From positions 1 through 63,948 of the forward strand of contig JAIXXN010000015.1 of assembly GCA_027490725.1 (NCBI GenBank): DNA of 63,948 bases, written 5' to 3'. This DNA is from Oxalobacteraceae bacterium (GTDB lineage Bacteria; Pseudomonadota; Gammaproteobacteria; Burkholderiales; Burkholderiaceae_D). Below, one piece after another: positions 7,452-17,747 of this stretch. How positions within the stretch are numbered: the stretch's first letter is position 1; each line of letters opens with the position of its first letter. The position numbers were made by a program, and so were the translations under genes. A model generated the notes under the pieces. It searched no databases and was not told the DNA's origin. It saw nothing but the letters and a program-made list of their open reading frames with translations.

Positions 7452-9335
7452 GTGTCGGATGACGTACAGGCGCTAGAGCACAATGCAGAAGGCGATCTAC
7501 CGGCGGCGATTGTCAAGCGGCCGGACGGCATCTTTTTTGCGCGCGATGCGTCGGCGCGCTCCTGCCTGTCTGCGGTAAGTCAGGTTTTCCTGAGCAGTTC
7601 GTATTTTGCCAGCCTTGATTACGCGGTACTGATCAAGGTGCTGTACAACTGCGGTCCCGATCTGCCGGCCGCACAGGCGGAGCAGGCGCTGATCCGTTTT
7701 GCCAGCAGTATCGAACCCTTCCATCCGTCCCGGCGTACCCTGTACAAAGCCGTCAAGTTGATTAACGGTGAAGCCGAATACTTTTTCGAACCGGTGTTTT
7801 TCGAGGTGCCGGATCAGCCTTCGCAGGCGGCGCGCCTGAATTTCGATGAATTCGTTTCCGATATGTGGGTCAAAGGGGTGCGCTTCGGGATCGATGCGCC
7901 GGCCGTGCGCGATGTGATTTCCCATAGCCGGGTGGCACGCATAGTGGTGGCGCGCCGGCTGGCAGCTGCTGCGGGCAGCGATGCTACCTTCGAAGAAGTT
8001 TCGCAGGATATTCATCGCAGTGATGCGCCGCGTGAGAAAAAGGATGGCAAGCTCGATTTGCAGGCCTTCCAGAATCGCTTCCCGCAAGTGAAAGCCAATG
8101 TGCGCCTGCTACGCAAGGTGCCACGTACCATGGGCGCGCGTGGCTACGAGCTGTCCGGGATTGCGCTCGAGCCGCCGGTGTCACGTGACTTCGAACTGAG
8201 CGACATGGCGGGCGAGGGCACGGTGATCGAGAATAGCCGCGAGGGCGAGTTTCTGGTATCGGCCGTAGAAGGTTTTCTCAGTATCGATGCGGCCAGCAAG
8301 CGGCTCTCGATCGGGCCGAAGATCGTCAGCCGCGAGGGCGTCAGCGCGCGTACCACCGGCAATCTTCAACTGACCGGCGAGTACGAGGAATTTGGCGATG
8401 TGCAGGAACAGCGGCTGGTCGATGGTGGCAATATCACCATTCACGGCGACGTGTTCGGTAATATCAGTTCGCGCGGTGGCACCATCACGCTCAGTCGGAA
8501 TCTGATGGGCGGCACGGCCCTGAATGTCGATGGCGATATTCTGGTGCGCGGGGTAGCCTCAGGTGCCGTGCTGCAGACTCGCAAGGGGGAAGTGCATCTG
8601 ACGCGTGCCGAGAGCTGCATTATTTCCGGTACCCGGGTGGTGATCGAGGAAGCCAGTAACTGCGAGATTCTGGCCGAGGAAGTCGTGATCAAGGTGGCCG
8701 AAGGCTGCGCCATCGGTGCCCGCAAAATCGAGATCCAGAGCGCCGGTCCGCGCAAGCAGCACGAGATGCTGCTGTACACGCTGGTGCCGGATCTGTCCAA
8801 ATTCAATAAGAAGATCATGGAGCTGATGCCACGTGTGCAGCAGACTGCCCATGAAGCCAAGCTGCGCCGCAACGAGATCGAAGCGCTGTCCGGACAGACC
8901 GAGGTGCGCACCTATCTGACGCTGGCCACCCGCGTGCGCAAGCGCGAACTGGTACTGACACCCGAGCAGGAACCGATGTTCCACAAGATGGCGGCGGCGG
9001 TCGGCCCGTCGCTGCGCGCCATTTCCAAGTTATCGCTGCTGCTGAAAGCATCGGAAACCCAGCATGAGGCGGCGCAGGAAGAAGTCAACCAGATCGAGCG
9101 GCAGAAACTGGCCATCATGCGCGGTTCGCGCTGCATGGTGCAGACGCTGACGGGCGATGTATTGCTGCGCACGATGAGTTTTGCGCCAGACGGCAATCCG
9201 CTGTATGACCGTCCGGCCAAAGATCTGAAAGCCAAAGTACGCACGACCACGCCAGGCATGAGCGTGATCTATGCCGGCAGTGCGGGGCCACTGGAATGGT
9301 CGCCAAAACTCGAAGAGATCGACGGGCAGCACTGA
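7452..9335 (+). CDS. FapA (DUF342)-family protein, copy 2
   Basis: About 627 residues, collinear with copy 1. Shared blocks include KLDLQAFQNRFPQVKANVRL, LTGEYEEFGDVQEQR, GNISSRGGTITLSRNL and GCAIGARKIEIQSAGPRK. The two clearly derive from a tandem duplication. The GTG at 7452 is chosen because GAGGAAC lies 6-8 nt upstream. It has the same architecture: N-terminal domain, beta-helix, helical C-terminal part. The 70-nt gap to copy 1 suggests co-transcription. Confidence 0.85.
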   Translation: MSDDVQALEHNAEGDLPAAIVKRPDGIFFARDASARSCLSAVSQVFLSSSYFASLDYAVLIKVLYNCGPDLPAAQAEQALIRFASSIEPFHPSRRTLYKAVKLINGEAEYFFEPVFFEVPDQPSQAARLNFDEFVSDMWVKGVRFGIDAPAVRDVISHSRVARIVVARRLAAAAGSDATFEEVSQDIHRSDAPREKKDGKLDLQAFQNRFPQVKANVRLLRKVPRTMGARGYELSGIALEPPVSRDFELSDMAGEGTVIENSREGEFLVSAVEGFLSIDAASKRLSIGPKIVSREGVSARTTGNLQLTGEYEEFGDVQEQRLVDGGNITIHGDVFGNISSRGGTITLSRNLMGGTALNVDGDILVRGVASGAVLQTRKGEVHLTRAESCIISGTRVVIEEASNCEILAEEVVIKVAEGCAIGARKIEIQSAGPRKQHEMLLYTLVPDLSKFNKKIMELMPRVQQTAHEAKLRRNEIEALSGQTEVRTYLTLATRVRKRELVLTPEQEPMFHKMAAAVGPSLRAISKLSLLLKASETQHEAAQEEVNQIERQKLAIMRGSRCMVQTLTGDVLLRTMSFAPDGNPLYDRPAKDLKAKVRTTTPGMSVIYAGSAGPLEWSPKLEEIDGQH

Positions 9336-9378
9336 TCCCGATCTGCCCCCGGGGTGATCCCGCGCTGACGATTTTCTG

Positions 9379-9768
9379 CTAGAAGCTCACTTTGCCTCTG
9401 AGTTGTTTGCGTTCGCCGTCTCTGGCCTTGCCATCGAGGCGTTTGCGCTGGGCGCTGCGGGTGGGACGCGTGGCACGCCGCACCGGCGGCAGCACGGCGA
9501 CACTATCGATCAGTTCCTGCAGACGCCGCAAGGCATCTTCCTTATTCGCTTCCTGACTGCGTGACTGCTGCGCCTTGAGTACCACCACGCCATCCTTGGT
9601 GATGCGCTGGTCGCGCAGCGCGAGCAGGCGTTCCTTGATGTGCTCCGGCAGTACGGACGCGCCGATGTCGAAGCGCAGATGCACGGCACTCGACACCTTG
9701 TTGACGTTCTGGCCACCCGGACCCTGCGCCCGGATCGCGCTGAACTCGACCTGATCTGCCGTGATCAT
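9379..9768 (-). CDS. arfB: ArfB/YaeJ alternative ribosome-rescue factor
   Basis: A 129-residue class-I release-factor-like peptidyl-tRNA hydrolase. It has the catalytic GGQ in RAQGPGGQNVNKVSSAVHLR (residues 13-32). The basic C-terminal tail (RSAQRKRLDGKARDGERKQL) enters the empty mRNA channel in known homologues. The short length and lack of a codon-recognition domain separate it from RF1 and RF2. Its ATG overlaps the CoA-transferase stop (ATGA, 9765-9768), so the two are translationally coupled. Confidence 0.94.
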   Translation of the reverse strand: MITADQVEFSAIRAQGPGGQNVNKVSSAVHLRFDIGASVLPEHIKERLLALRDQRITKDGVVVLKAQQSRSQEANKEDALRRLQELIDSVAVLPPVRRATRPTRSAQRKRLDGKARDGERKQLRGKVSF

Positions 9769-10838
9769 AGGGCGAAGCGTACCGGCTGGCCGAGCGTCCA
9801 TGCCAGTCCTTCGGTCGGGTGTTCGCGCTGGCTGACCAGTTCGCGAAACAGTGGATGCCGCAGCGCTTCCTCGGTTCGTAGCACCGGGGTGACGCAGCAA
9901 TCGGCGTCGGCAAAGGCAGCCGTCCATTCTGCCAGCGTGCGGGTGGCGAACAGGGTGCTCAGTTCCGCTTTCACGGCGAGTGCGTCGGCGCCGCCAACTT
10001 GCTGGCCCAGTTGCCAGTGGCGCTGGCTGAGATCGGGGCGCTGCAGCACCGCGCAGCAGGTTTGCCAGAATTTGAGTTCCAGTGCGCCAACCGCCATGTA
10101 GCGCTGATCGGCGGTGCGGTACACGCTGTAGCAAGGCACGCCGCCGGTCAGCAGATCGGCACCCGGCGCGGCCGGCGCGCCGTTGTTGACGGCCACCAGT
10201 GGCATGATGTTGTGCGCCATCACGCTGGCCGTCATCGAGATGTCGACCATGCGCCCCGGTCCTCCCATTTTGACCGCTAGCAGTGCCGCCAGAATCCCTT
10301 GCAGGGCGGCCTGTGCGCCACCGAGCAGATCACCTACCTGCAGATTCGGCAGGGCCGGCACACCGTCGGCGCCGCAATTCTGCTCCAGCATGCCGGCGTA
10401 GCCGATGTAGTTGATGTCGTGGCCAGCCTGCTGCGCGTAGGGACCATGCTGGCCGTAGCCGGAAATGGCGCACAGTACCAGCTTCGGATTGCGTGCCTTG
10501 AGCACTTCCCAGCCCAGTCCCAGTCGCGCCATCACGCCGGGGCGGAAGCTTTCCACCAGTACGTCCGCATGCTCGACCAGTTCGAGCAGTTGTTCGCGCT
10601 GGCCGGCATCTTTCAGATCGAGGCGCAGCATCTGCTTGGCGCGGTTAACGGCCACAAAAAACTGCGACACTTCTTTGCGCACCGGACCCATGGTGCGGGC
10701 ATAGTCGCCGGCACCGGGGTCTTCGATCTTGAGCACGTCCGCACCCATCTCGGCGAGGTGCATGGTGGCGACGGGGCCGGGTAGCAGGCGTGTCAGATCG
10801 AGCACGCGGATACCCTGCAGGGGCAGGTCAGGATTCAT
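9765..10838 (-). CDS. CaiB/BaiF CoA-transferase family III (alpha-methylacyl-CoA racemase-like)
   Basis: A 357-residue enzyme starting MNPDLPLQGIRVLDLTRLLP. It has the family N-terminus (GPVATMHLAEMGADVLKIE), the block FVAVNRAKQMLRLDLKD, and the probable catalytic aspartate in GHDINYIGYAGMLE, the HDINY context seen in alpha-methylacyl-CoA racemases. Racemase or CoA-transferase activity cannot be separated by eye. It is upstream of and overlaps arfB. Confidence 0.88.
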   Translation of the reverse strand: MNPDLPLQGIRVLDLTRLLPGPVATMHLAEMGADVLKIEDPGAGDYARTMGPVRKEVSQFFVAVNRAKQMLRLDLKDAGQREQLLELVEHADVLVESFRPGVMARLGLGWEVLKARNPKLVLCAISGYGQHGPYAQQAGHDINYIGYAGMLEQNCGADGVPALPNLQVGDLLGGAQAALQGILAALLAVKMGGPGRMVDISMTASVMAHNIMPLVAVNNGAPAAPGADLLTGGVPCYSVYRTADQRYMAVGALELKFWQTCCAVLQRPDLSQRHWQLGQQVGGADALAVKAELSTLFATRTLAEWTAAFADADCCVTPVLRTEEALRHPLFRELVSQREHPTEGLAWTLGQPVRFAL

Positions 10839-10949
10839 GCAGCGATTGTAGCAGTCCCGGGTGGGGCGGCGCGCCAAGGCGGCACTCCCGCTGCCGTCGA
10901 AATTGACGCTGGTCAACGCTTGCCCGATGCTGCGCGGCTAGGATGAGTC

Positions 10950-11486
10950 ATGTTCATGGAGTTTGCGATGTCCGTTTTGCCCGCCGGGGAAGAAAGGATG
11001 ATGATGTCTTCTTTGAAAACGCAGGATCATGGCACTCGCTGCGGTGCCGGTCAGTATCTGGTGTTCCGCCTTGGCGGTCTCGATTACGCACTCGATTTCG
11101 CCAAGGTGAAAGAGCTGCGGCCCTTGCAGGCGCTGGAACGGTTTGCGTCGGAAGGCGAAATTGTCGCCGGTGTGGCGGTGTCACGCGGGGTGATCATGCC
11201 GATAGTCGATATGCGGGTGGCGTTCGGCCCGCGTCCGCCGCAACACGATCCGCGCACCGACGTGATTATTCTGCAACTGGCCGATGCGGTAGTAGGGATG
11301 GTGGTGGACGGTGTTACCGATGTGGTGGCGCTGGCGCTCGAGCAGGTCCAGCCGATTGCCGGAGCGGCGGGTGTCGACTATCTGCTGGGGCGGGGTGAAG
11401 TCGACGGGCGCCGCCTGATTGTGGTCGACATCGAAAAGCTGATGTCGATCCGCAAACTGCCGGTAGGCGCCCGTCAGGCCGCGTAA
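10950..11486 (+). CDS. CheW-like chemotaxis coupling protein
   Basis: A 178-residue protein with one CheW domain: YLVFRLGGLDYALDFAKVKE, GEIVAGVAVSRGVIMPIVDM, VVGMVVDGVTDVVAL and LIVVDIEKLMS. CheW links chemoreceptors to CheA at the inner face of the membrane. The start at 10950 has AGGA 6 nt upstream, but internal ATGs at 10956 and 10968 are possible. No cheA is nearby. The chemoreceptor at 25883 is a potential partner. Confidence 0.9.
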   Translation: MFMEFAMSVLPAGEERMMMSSLKTQDHGTRCGAGQYLVFRLGGLDYALDFAKVKELRPLQALERFASEGEIVAGVAVSRGVIMPIVDMRVAFGPRPPQHDPRTDVIILQLADAVVGMVVDGVTDVVALALEQVQPIAGAAGVDYLLGRGEVDGRRLIVVDIEKLMSIRKLPVGARQAA

Positions 11487-11491
11487 GCAGA

Positions 11492-11517
11492 CAGCATACG
11501 CAGGCAGCATACGCAGG
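11492..11517. repeat. 13-bp tandem repeat (CAGCATACGCAGG x2)
   Basis: Two perfect copies lie in the convergent intergenic stretch between cheW and the ABC-F gene. No gene or terminator is evident in it. Confidence 0.85.
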
Positions 11518-11550
11518 CCTGATAGCAGAACTGCTACGCTGGCCGGTGTA

Positions 11551-13545
11551 TCAGGCTAGCGCGTCGAGCTGTTCGTGCAGCGACAGCCATTCCGTTTCCA
11601 GTTCGCCCAGCTCGCGCGTCAGATTGGTCTGGTCGGCCAGTAGCTGCTTGAGTTTAGCCTTGTTGGCCGCATCGTAGATGTCCGGTTCGGCCAGCTGGGC
11701 ATCTACGCTGGTCTTCTGCGCACTCAGTTTGGCGACCTGCTCGTCGACTTTTTTCAGTTTCTGTTCGAGTGGCTTGCGCTGGGTTGAGAGGCGCTGGCGA
11801 TCTTCGGCTGCCTGCCGTTTCTGCTCCTTGCTCAGCGACGGTGCGGCTGGCGGTGGTGCCACCGGCGAACTCACCGGATAATCGGTCTGGTTGGCTTTGC
11901 CCGCTGCCGGCAGCACGTCGGTGCCTTTACCGAGCTTGGTCTGCATCATCCAGTCTTTGTAGTCATCCAGATCGCCGTCGAAGGGTTGCAGCTTGCCATC
12001 GGCGACGATGATGAACTGGTCGGTGGTGGCGCGCAGCAGGTGACGATCGTGCGAGACGACCACCAGCGTGCCTTCGAACTGCGCCAGCGCTTCAGTCAGT
12101 GCCTCACGGGTTTCCAGATCCAGGTGATTGGTCGGTTCATCGAGCAGCAGCAGGTTAGGGCGCTGCCAGACGATCAGTGCCAGTGCCAGACGGGCTTTTT
12201 CGCCACCGGAGAACGGTGCAATCGAGCTGGTGACCATGGTGCCGGGGAAGTTGAAGCCACCGAGGAAGTTGCGCAGTTCCTGTTCGCGCACGGTCGGCGC
12301 GATTTTCGACAGGTGCCAAAGCGGCGATTCATCGTGACGCAGCATTTCTACCTGATGCTGGGCGAAGTAGCCGATGTTCAAACCCTTACCGACGGTCGAT
12401 TCACCGGTCAGTGGTGCCAGTTCGCCGGCGATGGTCTTGATCAGGGTCGATTTACCGGCGCCGTTCACGCCCAGCAGGCCGATACGCTGGCCGATCTGTA
12501 GCGAGAAGTTGATGTGGCTGACGATGGTCTTGGTGGTGATTTCGCCCGTTGCCTGGTCTTCCATGCGGTAACCGGCTTCCACATCGTCCAGCACCAGCAG
12601 CGGATTCGGTGCGCTCAGTGGTTCGCGGAATTCAAAGGAGAATTCTGCAGCAGCACGCAGCGGCGCCAGTTCTTCCATCTTGGCCAGTGCCTTCATACGG
12701 CTCTGTGCCTGACGCGCTTTCGACGCTTGCGCCTTGAAGCGGTTCACGAACGATTCGAGGTGGGCGCGTTTGCGCTGCTGCTTTTCCAGTGCGCCGGCGG
12801 CCAGAATCATCTGCGCTGCGCGCTGGCGTTCGAACGAGGAGTAGTTCCCCGAGTAGCGTTTCAGTTTGCGCTCGTCGATGTGCACCACCACGTTGACGAC
12901 TTCATCGAGGAAGTCGCGATCGTGGGAGATGATCAGCAGCGTGCCTGGATAGCGTTTCAGCCAGTCTTCCAGCCAGATGATGGCGTCCAGATCCAGGTGA
13001 TTGGTTGGTTCATCGAGCAGCAGCAGGTCGGAAGGGCACATCAGCGCCTGCGCCAGATTCAGGCGCATACGCCAGCCGCCGGAGAAGCTCGATACCGGCT
13101 GTTTCATCTGGTCCAGCGTGAAACCCAGACCGAGCAGCAGTTGTTCGCCGCGCGATTGCACGGTGTAGGCATCGGCATCGGCCAGTGCGGCATACAGGTC
13201 GCCCATGGCGATGCCGTTTTCGTTCGACTCCGGCTCCGCTTCGAGGCGGGCCAGTTCCGCTTCCAGCTTGCGCAGGGTGGCGTCGCCGTCGATGGCGTAA
13301 TCGAGCGCTGCACGCTCGAGCGGCGGGGTTTCCTGCGCTACGTAAGCGACGCGCCATTTGGCCGGGAAGTCGATTTCACCCTGGTCCGGATGCAGCTCGC
13401 CGCGCATCATGGCGAACAGGCTGGATTTGCCGGCGCCATTGGCGCCGATCAGGCCGATCTTATCGCCGGGATTGAGGGTGACATCAACCTGTTCCAGCAG
13501 CGGCTTGGTGCCGCGCATCAGGCTTACTTGAAGAAAGCGGATCAT
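11551..13545 (-). CDS. ABC-F family ATPase (YheS/Uup type)
   Basis: A 664-residue soluble protein with two ABC domains and no membrane segments. Domain 1: Walker A GLIGANGAGKSS, signature SSFSGGWRMRL, Walker B LLLLDEPTNHLDLD. Domain 2: Walker A GLLGVNGAGKST, signature APFSGGEKARL, Walker B LLLLDEPTNHLDLE. A P-site interaction motif-like linker lies between them. The C-terminal region (about 560-664) is charged and coiled-coil prone. The N-terminus MIRFLQVSLMRGTKPLLEQV resembles YheS. ABC-F proteins act on the ribosome. Confidence 0.92.
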   Translation of the reverse strand: MIRFLQVSLMRGTKPLLEQVDVTLNPGDKIGLIGANGAGKSSLFAMMRGELHPDQGEIDFPAKWRVAYVAQETPPLERAALDYAIDGDATLRKLEAELARLEAEPESNENGIAMGDLYAALADADAYTVQSRGEQLLLGLGFTLDQMKQPVSSFSGGWRMRLNLAQALMCPSDLLLLDEPTNHLDLDAIIWLEDWLKRYPGTLLIISHDRDFLDEVVNVVVHIDERKLKRYSGNYSSFERQRAAQMILAAGALEKQQRKRAHLESFVNRFKAQASKARQAQSRMKALAKMEELAPLRAAAEFSFEFREPLSAPNPLLVLDDVEAGYRMEDQATGEITTKTIVSHINFSLQIGQRIGLLGVNGAGKSTLIKTIAGELAPLTGESTVGKGLNIGYFAQHQVEMLRHDESPLWHLSKIAPTVREQELRNFLGGFNFPGTMVTSSIAPFSGGEKARLALALIVWQRPNLLLLDEPTNHLDLETREALTEALAQFEGTLVVVSHDRHLLRATTDQFIIVADGKLQPFDGDLDDYKDWMMQTKLGKGTDVLPAAGKANQTDYPVSSPVAPPPAAPSLSKEQKRQAAEDRQRLSTQRKPLEQKLKKVDEQVAKLSAQKTSVDAQLAEPDIYDAANKAKLKQLLADQTNLTRELGELETEWLSLHEQLDALA

Positions 13546-13580
13546 CTGTTGTTCTTTTTCTGGTGAGGTTACAGTATCAG

Positions 13581-14468
13581 TTACAGCTTGAGCTGGTCGG
13601 CGGTCAGCAGGAAGACCATGTCGTCGCCATTGCTGGTGGTGAGCCAGGTCAGGCCCATTTCGCCAAACGCGGCTTCGGCGAAATCGCGTTCGTTGCCGAT
13701 TTCGACGATCAGGATGCCGTCGTCGGTCAGGCGTTCTGCCGCACCGGCGACAATGCGGCGTACCAGATCCATGCCATCCTTGCCGCCATCGAGTGCCAGT
13801 TCCGGCTCGGCGCGGTATTCCATCGGCAGCTTGCTCATCGAGGCCGAATTCACATATGGCGGATTGGTGATGATCAGGTCATATTTCTTGGCCGGTACGT
13901 TGGCGTACAGGTCGGACTGGATCAGCGTCAGACGGTCCTGCAACTGGTAGGTGGCGACGTTTTTCGCTGCCACTTCCAGCGCGTCCGCGGAAATGTCGAC
14001 CGCGTCCACATGGGCGTCCGGGAAGGCGTCGGCCAGCATGATCGCCAGACAGCCGGAACCGGTGCACAGTTCCAGCACATTGCTGACGTTTTCCGGTTCG
14101 CTGACCCACGGAGCAAAGTATTGCGGAATCAGTTCGGCGATGAAGGAACGCGGCACAATGGTGCGCTCGTCTACGTAGAAGTTGTACGTCCCCAGCCACG
14201 CTTCGTTGGTGATGTAGGCGGCCGGTACGCGTTCCTTGGTGCGGCGGTCGATCACTGCCAGTACCGCAGCGATTTCTTCGGGCAGCAGGCGCGCGTCGAG
14301 GAAGGGCTCGAGCCGGTCCAGCGGCAGTTTCAGCGTGTGCAGGATCAGGTAGGCTGCTTCATCGAAGGCTTCCACGCTGCCGTGGCCGAAAAACAGGCTG
14401 GCAGCGTTGAAACGGGTCACAGCATAGCGCAGCAGATCGCGCGGCGTGGTAAAAGGAGTGGTAGTCAT
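13581..14468 (-). CDS. prmB: PrmB, N5-glutamine methyltransferase of ribosomal protein L3
   Basis: A 295-residue protein from ATG 14468, which has GAGAAC upstream. It has the SAM-binding block VLELCTGSGCLAIMLADAFP, VDAVDISADALEVA, and the catalytic NPPY in DLIITNPPYVNSASM. PrmB methylates a glutamine of L3, whereas PrmC acts on release factors. The FSP-free N-terminus and ASMSKLPMEYR block fit PrmB. It lies between dapE and the ABC-F gene in a leftward cluster. Confidence 0.92.
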   Translation of the reverse strand: MTTTPFTTPRDLLRYAVTRFNAASLFFGHGSVEAFDEAAYLILHTLKLPLDRLEPFLDARLLPEEIAAVLAVIDRRTKERVPAAYITNEAWLGTYNFYVDERTIVPRSFIAELIPQYFAPWVSEPENVSNVLELCTGSGCLAIMLADAFPDAHVDAVDISADALEVAAKNVATYQLQDRLTLIQSDLYANVPAKKYDLIITNPPYVNSASMSKLPMEYRAEPELALDGGKDGMDLVRRIVAGAAERLTDDGILIVEIGNERDFAEAAFGEMGLTWLTTSNGDDMVFLLTADQLKL

Positions 14469-14483
14469 GGTGTTCTCGGTATA

Positions 14484-14504
14484 ACGGTCAACGGTCAACG
14501 GTCA
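14484..14504. repeat. 7-bp tandem repeat (ACGGTCA x3)
   Basis: Three perfect copies lie in the short gap between dapE and prmB, immediately upstream of the prmB ribosome binding site. A change in copy number would alter spacing but not coding sequence if translation starts at 14468. Confidence 0.85.
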
Positions 14505-14533
14505 ACGCTAGGCGCACGCCGCGCGGGGGCGGA

Positions 14534-16047
<1,514 letters not shown>

Positions 16048-16360
16048 TAAATCAATTACTTACGATGTAATTTGGTGTGTGTTGTTTTTTTGTGTGGGTG
16101 GCGTGTGCTACAGTATTTAACCACGCGAATTCGTGTAAAAAGTCGATAGAGTAACATGGCAATGCTGCTGCCGCCTGACTCGTAGAAGTTGGTTTCGTAG
16201 TTATGCCTACATCCCTCCCTGTCGAAGAGATAGATAGCGGTCGTGAAGCGGCATTTAGAACAATCTTCTTGTGCTCGGTCAGTGAATGCAGAGATCTAAA
16301 TTTGTAGCATTAATTTATTTTGCCGGTGCCTTTTATTAGTTTCTCTCAGAAGGATTAAGT
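16048..16360 (-). promoter_or_regulatory. Element-derived leader upstream of the arsC-like gene; candidate promoter
   Basis: This 313-nt gap contains no convincing gene. On the reverse strand TTTACA (16139-16134) and TACTGT (16115-16110), 18 nt apart, could be -35 and -10 elements for arsC-dapE-prmB. A near-palindrome around CGAATTCG lies at the -35 spacer. An unsupported 34-codon forward frame starts at 16203. The promoter is weakly matched; the point is that all DNA before arsC here belongs to the element. Confidence 0.35.
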
Positions 16361-17521
16361 ATGCCCAAAGAATTACCTAGTGCAGCAGATCTTTGGGAAG
16401 GGGCTATAACGTTCTTTTCGATTGATACTGACCTGATTCAATCGGCTGGCTATGATTTTTCGGCGGGAGAGTTGAATCAATTGCCAGCGCAACTACCCGC
16501 TAAAATGAAGTTGCAGTTGACAGAAATAGTTGCCCAAGAAATCATTAAGCATCGAATGGAGCCTGTCCTTAAGTCTATTGCCCAATTCAAAGCTTCGTCC
16601 GACGCTCTCAAACGAACCGCCGGCCTTGATATGGCGAATATCGATGGTGACTTCGAAAACCTAAATGCGGAGATATTCGCGACTGCTAGATTTAGGCATC
16701 TTATTGAAGACTATGTTTCTCGGTGCCGCGGTCAGATCCTTCCAATTGATGGAGCGGGTTTAGCGGCGCAGGTGTTTGCGTACTATTTCGCTGGGAAACC
16801 TCCATTCGCTCAACGTGCAGATAAAAAATCTGAATTCCCTGATGCCACCACGTTAATCCTCCTAGAGATGTTTGCGAAGGAGAACCAGACGAAGGGAATA
16901 TTTGCCTCAAGAGATAGCGGATCATCGGAATTTGCTGCTCAATCAGAGTACCTTTACTGCGTAAAATCGATTGATGAGCTTGCAACATTGTTCGCTGCTA
17001 CGGATGAAATTTCGCAAGCTATCAAGTCACGTGTATTAGAAGCTATATCTGTTGAGCCATCCGTAGTATTAAATCAATTACATAGCGCTATTGAAGATCA
17101 TGTAGCAGAGGCGCAGTGGAACATTGGTGATATATATAGTGGCACAGTAGCCAGAGTCGAAGGGCACGTATCCGAGGTGCGGCTTAATCGTTACACAGTC
17201 CATCGGGATAATGCTGAGATTTGGGCTGCGGATGATGAAGCTGGCGCTTGGATCGTTGAATTGGGGGCTAGTGTTGAAGTGGTAGTGATAGTGAGTATTA
17301 CGTTTTTTGTGTGGGACTCAATTGATAGAGAGGAGATAGAACTGGATACTCAACAGTTCGAATTTCCTTCCAATGTTGAAGTGCAAGCTTTTTTGAACTG
17401 CTCAGGCATCAACAAAGAGAATGCTCCCGAAGAGTGGGAAGTAGACGTTGATATTTCCTCTGGCGAGTATGATGTAGATGTTGGAGAGATTGATCCTGAA
17501 TTTGATGAAGATTATATCTGA
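16361..17521 (+). CDS. PIN-like domain protein (DUF4935 type)
   Basis: A 386-residue protein with AGAAGGA six nt before the ATG. The N-terminal half fits the DUF4935 PIN-like fold: IDTDLIQSAG (first acidic residue), the helix TEIVAQEIIKHR (conserved glutamate), KKSEFPDATTLILLEMFA (conserved acidic pair) and GIFASRDSG. PIN domains are Mg-dependent ribonucleases. The C-terminal third (from about 240) holds an unrecognised domain (WNIGDIYSGTVARVEGHVSE) and a very acidic tail (EEWEVDVDISSGEYDVDVGE). AT-rich codon use marks it as island cargo. The fold is fairly sure; nuclease activity and biological role are inferred. Confidence 0.72.
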   Translation: MPKELPSAADLWEGAITFFSIDTDLIQSAGYDFSAGELNQLPAQLPAKMKLQLTEIVAQEIIKHRMEPVLKSIAQFKASSDALKRTAGLDMANIDGDFENLNAEIFATARFRHLIEDYVSRCRGQILPIDGAGLAAQVFAYYFAGKPPFAQRADKKSEFPDATTLILLEMFAKENQTKGIFASRDSGSSEFAAQSEYLYCVKSIDELATLFAATDEISQAIKSRVLEAISVEPSVVLNQLHSAIEDHVAEAQWNIGDIYSGTVARVEGHVSEVRLNRYTVHRDNAEIWAADDEAGAWIVELGASVEVVVIVSITFFVWDSIDREEIELDTQQFEFPSNVEVQAFLNCSGINKENAPEEWEVDVDISSGEYDVDVGEIDPEFDEDYI

Positions 17522-17718
17522 GTTAGTATTAGCCTCTACCGATTAGGATCGTCTTTGATTATTGGTAAATCACCCTCAGCAGTTTTAATGAAATCCTGCT
17601 TGCCTCCCCATTGGGTTTTTTTTGCGATTTTTTATTAGCCATAACTGTATATTGGGTTGTATGCTATTTCATAATTACAGTTGTCTCTGAAAGAGACTTA
17701 TATAATTTGCTTGTTTCT

Positions 17719-17737
17719 CTGCGTACTTGGTACGCAG
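17719..17737. other. Stem-loop between the PIN and HTH genes
   Basis: CTGCGTA/TACGCAG with a 5-nt loop forms a perfect 7-bp stem just past the stop of the leftward HTH gene. A second hairpin (GTCTCT/AGAGAC, 17683-17697) is close by. Neither has a clear T tract in either direction, so terminator function is uncertain. Confidence 0.45.
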
Positions 17738-17747
17738 ATGATGAATT

